This document shows positions 61,638 to 64,000 of a stretch of DNA of 64,000 nt, piece after piece; within the stretch, counting starts at the first letter, position 1, and each line of letters starts with the position of its first letter. Under the pieces are notes generated by a model. It made no database searches and had not been told where the DNA came from. It worked only from the letters and a program-made list of their open reading frames with translations. The translations under genes and the position numbers were made by a program. The stretch spans positions 873,696-937,695 of the forward strand of contig NZ_JAHXRI010000006.1 in the NCBI RefSeq assembly GCF_019923725.1, in the 5' to 3' direction. Source of the stretch: Zwartia hollandica. GTDB taxonomy: Bacteria > Pseudomonadota > Gammaproteobacteria > Burkholderiales > Burkholderiaceae_B.

Positions 61638-62588
61638 ATGATGCAACACGCTAAGCCCGAGGTCATTGTGGCGTTCCCGGTTGCTGGCGCGGCACTTGAG
61701 GCCTTGCGTGCGCATTACACGGTGCACCACGTTCCAGTTGTTGCTGAGCGCCAAGTCGCAGTCGATCAACTCGGCGCTCGAATCGTGGCAGTCATCACAA
61801 ACGGCACCTATGGATGGGACGCTGCACTGATGCGTCAGATGCCTAAACTAAAGGTGATTGCTGCCTTTGGCGCGGGTTATGAAAACATCGATGCGCAGGC
61901 TGCTTATGAACTTGGCATCGCAACGAGTCATGGCCGCGGCACGAACACAATTAGCGTAGCGGATCATGCGCTCACGTTGCTTTTTGCTATCGTACGTGAC
62001 GTTGTCATGTCCGCTGAAGGGTTGCAGAAGGGTAAGTGGCACACTATTCGTCACGCACGCCCAGATATTTCCGGACGACGCCTGGGGATTTTTGGGCTTG
62101 GTCTTATTGGGCAAGCGATCGCGACACGTGCGCGGGCGTTTGATATGTCGATCGCGTACTGCAATCGCAAGCCTAATCCAGACGTGGCGTATGAGTACGT
62201 GCCATCACTCGAGAGCTTGGCCGAGAGAGTGGACTTTTTGATTTGTGCTGCGCCGGGTGGTGCAGCCACACAGCATGTGGTGAATGCGGCCGTTTTGCGG
62301 GCGCTTGGGCCACAGGGCTATTTGGTGAATGTGGGGCGCGGCTCCGTTGTGGATTCAGACGCGCTGTCGTTTGCGTTGCGCAATGGACAAATTGCAGGCG
62401 CTGGGCTGGATGTTTTTGAGGGCGAACCGCAGCTGCCAGAGTCTTTAAAGGGCCTTTCAAATTTGATTGTGACTCCGCATATTGCCGGGTTTTCCCCTGA
62501 CTCCTTCGTGGGCTACATACGCTCAGTGGTCGAGAACGTTGATGCCTGTCTGGCAGGACGCCCCGCTGTCACGCCCATTCCCCTTTAA
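61638..62588 (+). CDS. D-2-hydroxyacid dehydrogenase (glyoxylate/hydroxypyruvate reductase type)
   Basis: 316 residues, paralogue of the enzyme at 14849. IAAFGAGYENID in the substrate domain, GIFGLGLIGQAIATRA for NAD(P), VNVGRGSVVDSDAL, DVFEGEP, and catalytic His in IVTPHIAG. It starts one base after the aldolase stop, so the two are co-translated. In the operon it may oxidise or reduce the 2-hydroxy acid formed by hydratase or aldolase steps. Confidence 0.9.
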   Translation: MMQHAKPEVIVAFPVAGAALEALRAHYTVHHVPVVAERQVAVDQLGARIVAVITNGTYGWDAALMRQMPKLKVIAAFGAGYENIDAQAAYELGIATSHGRGTNTISVADHALTLLFAIVRDVVMSAEGLQKGKWHTIRHARPDISGRRLGIFGLGLIGQAIATRARAFDMSIAYCNRKPNPDVAYEYVPSLESLAERVDFLICAAPGGAATQHVVNAAVLRALGPQGYLVNVGRGSVVDSDALSFALRNGQIAGAGLDVFEGEPQLPESLKGLSNLIVTPHIAGFSPDSFVGYIRSVVENVDACLAGRPAVTPIPL

Positions 62589-62600
62589 CGCTGGACCGGC

Positions 62601-62642
62601 TTGACAGTTTCACGACTGTCAGCGACACTTTGTCCGGACAAA
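62601..62642. promoter_or_regulatory. Two adjacent dyads with a possible promoter before the MaoC gene
   Basis: TGACAGT (62602-62608), spacer TTCACG, ACTGTCA (62615-62621) is a perfect 7-6-7 repeat. TTTGTCCGGACAAA (62629-62642) is a perfect 14-base palindrome. TTGACA (62601-62606) could be a -35 with a weak -10 (GACACT, 62624-62629). They may allow separate control of the MaoC and Bug genes. Confidence 0.4.
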
Positions 62643-62669
62643 CAACTAAACCAGACAAAAGAGGGTGGA

Positions 62670-63170
62670 ATGGAGATCAAGACAGTCGGACACAAGCGCT
62701 ATCAGGCTAGCTACGGGCGATACCTCGAGGATTTCGAGCTTGGTGCTGTGTATGAACATCGGCCAGGTCGGACTATTTCCGAGGCAGATAACACGCAGTT
62801 TTCGCTCATGACGATGAACTTTCATCCTATGCACTGTGACGCCGCGTTTGCTGCAAAGAGTGAATTCGGCAAGTTGTTAGTCAACAGTGGTTTGACGCTG
62901 GCAATTGTCCTTGGCATGACGGTTAATGACATTAGCGGCAAGGCAGTTGCTAACTTGGGCTGGAAAGAGATCAACTTAACCGCACCAGTCTTCCCGGGTG
63001 ACACGCTATATGCAGAGTCGGAAGTGCTAGAGGTGCGCGACTCCAAAAGCCGGCCAACGCAAGGCATGGTGACTGTTCGCACGCGTGCGTTTAATCAGAA
63101 TGGGGTCGAAATCATGAATTTCATTCGTACAGCCCTAGTGCCTAAACGTGGTCATGGCGTAGGCGATTGA
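62670..63170 (+). CDS. MaoC family hot-dog dehydratase (mesaconyl-CoA hydratase-like)
   Basis: 166 residues from the ATG at 62670, preceded by GAGGGTGG. The (R)-hydratase site is MNFHPMHCDAAFAAKSEFGK (shortened: NFHPMHCDAAFAAKSEFG) near residue 52, with Asp and His where MaoC proteins place them. VNLGWKEINL-like part reads NLGWKEINLTAPVFPGDTLYA. It resembles mesaconyl-CoA hydratase-type proteins (as in C5-dicarboxylate metabolism) but the single hot-dog is short. Suggests a CoA-thioester step in the pathway encoded by this operon. Confidence 0.88.
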   Translation: MEIKTVGHKRYQASYGRYLEDFELGAVYEHRPGRTISEADNTQFSLMTMNFHPMHCDAAFAAKSEFGKLLVNSGLTLAIVLGMTVNDISGKAVANLGWKEINLTAPVFPGDTLYAESEVLEVRDSKSRPTQGMVTVRTRAFNQNGVEIMNFIRTALVPKRGHGVGD

Positions 63171-63245
63171 GTCGCTCACGACTAGACAGTTAGTAGAAAG
63201 TCGAATCTGCAGTCCCATCACAAAAAACATAGAAGAGACAAGACA

Positions 63246-64000
63246 ATGAAAATGATCAAACGCTTCACTCTGGCTCTAACCGCAGTTGTGCTTACTTCCG
63301 TTGCTGTAACAAGTCATGCGCAGTACCCAGAAAGTCCGGTCAAGATGATTGTCGGCTTTCCACCAGGACAGGCGACAGATATCGTGGCGCGCTACATGGC
63401 GCAGAAGTTTGCTGACAATATTCCTGGTTCAAACTTCATCGTGGATAACCGTCCGGGCGCGTCTGGGATTCTGGGTAGTCGAATCGTCGCGGGTGCGGTA
63501 CCTGACGGATTGACCTTGATGATGGGGTCAAGCGCGACACTGGCGGTGAATCCCGCGTTATATAAGGATCTGCCGTACGACGTACTACGTGACTTCACGC
63601 CAATCAGCTTAATTGCCGTGGTGCCCCAGTATCTCGTGGTCAATCCAGACTTGCCAGTCAAAACAGTTCAGGATCTTGTCGCGTTAGCAAAAAAGAATCC
63701 AGGAAAAATAAATTATGGTTCTGGAGGGAGTGGTGTCACCAACCACCTCATCATGGAACTTTTCAAACAGGCTGCCGGCATCGATATGACTCACGTACCC
63801 TACAAGGGTGGTCCTGCAGCACTGACCGACTTGATGGCAGGTCGAATTTCGGTAATGTTTGAAACGGGACCAGGTGCGATTCCACACATTAAGTCTGGAC
63901 GGTTACGTGCAATCGCCGTTTCAAGTGCGGAACGTGCTGCGGTCACACCTGGTATCCCAACAGTTGCCGAATCAGGCTATCCAGGGTTTCAGGCCGTCGC
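63246..64000 (+). CDS. Bug family periplasmic receptor (cut by right edge)
   Basis: N-terminal 251 residues of a Bug receptor; the reading frame stays open to the window end. Signal peptide ends near SHAQ/Y. Elements read directly: VKMIVGFPPGQATDIVAR, NRPGASGILGSRIVAG, GSGGSGVTNHLIMELFK, HVPYKGGPAALTDLMAG and IPTVAESGYPGFQAV. It is 75 bases after the MaoC gene in the same direction, so it is probably part of the catabolic operon and takes up its substrate. Its Gln after FPPG (FPPGQATD) replaces the usual third Gly. Confidence 0.9.
   Translation, partial: MKMIKRFTLALTAVVLTSVAVTSHAQYPESPVKMIVGFPPGQATDIVARYMAQKFADNIPGSNFIVDNRPGASGILGSRIVAGAVPDGLTLMMGSSATLAVNPALYKDLPYDVLRDFTPISLIAVVPQYLVVNPDLPVKTVQDLVALAKKNPGKINYGSGGSGVTNHLIMELFKQAAGIDMTHVPYKGGPAALTDLMAGRISVMFETGPGAIPHIKSGRLRAIAVSSAERAAVTPGIPTVAESGYPGFQAV

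Noticed and set aside
1-64000. CRISPR arrays, tRNA or rRNA genes, insertion sequences, prophage
   Set aside because: No regularly spaced repeats, no cloverleaf or rRNA-like stretches, and no transposase, integrase or phage proteins were seen by reading the sequence.

Overview
The window looks like a chromosomal segment of a betaproteobacterium, most likely Burkholderiales of the Alcaligenaceae type. The main reason is the number of periplasmic 'Bug' (TctC-type) solute receptors: nine are visible, eight complete and one cut by the right edge. G+C is moderate, about half by eye. Coding density is high, genes sit in short operons on both strands, and I see no rRNA, tRNA, CRISPR array, insertion sequence or phage gene. 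No taxonomic marker gene is present, so the assignment rests on gene content only.

Layout. 1-1803: end of an ABC importer (permease and binding protein). 2110-8244: a tight five-gene plus-strand unit with an arylmalonate decarboxylase/maleate isomerase-like protein, TctB, TctA, TctC, and a large flavin/Fe-S oxidoreductase fused to an HbpS/GlcG domain. 8271-13753: a minus-strand unit with LysR regulator, DUF1445 protein, DctP-DctQ-DctM TRAP transporter and DUF2848 protein. 13839-20182: Bug receptors mixed with a hydroxyacid dehydrogenase, an Old Yellow Enzyme and a TauD-like dioxygenase. 20244-22843: an NMT1/SsuABC-type ABC importer. 22896-25919: a second DctPQM TRAP system. 26212-30281: BT1-like transporter, DUF6279 lipoprotein, histone-deacetylase-fold amidohydrolase and a cupin.

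30354-39896: Bug receptors, a polysaccharide-deacetylase/allantoinase-like protein, an NMT1-like protein without signal peptide, a DSD1/D-threonine-aldolase-like PLP enzyme, a VOC protein, and a TAXI-TRAP operon that also carries a Bug gene. 40075-43967: an Fe(III) ABC importer whose binding-protein gene has a clear Fur-box-like site. 44087-46851: an unrecognised 457-residue protein and a pair of YeeE/YedE sulfur-transport proteins. 46919-51201: Baeyer-Villiger-type monooxygenase, RidA-like protein, crotonase and beta-lactamase-fold hydrolase. 51315-56870: Atm1-like ABC exporter, nitroreductase, and an overlapping metallo-hydrolase/EamA/GrdB-like operon. 57913-64000: a catabolic operon of a PcaB-like lyase, class I fumarase, class II aldolase, hydroxyacid dehydrogenase, MaoC hydratase and a Bug receptor.

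The common theme is scavenging of small organic acids: many high-affinity receptors, three TRAP systems and one tripartite tricarboxylate transporter stand beside enzymes that isomerise, hydrate, reduce or cleave carboxylic acids. The most unusual items are the oxidoreductase-HbpS fusion, which keeps a complete internal ribosome binding site and start at the fusion joint; the cysteine-less AMDase-like protein encoded with it; a GrdB-like CxxC protein outside a glycine reductase locus; and the lyase/fumarase/aldolase/MaoC operon at the right end.
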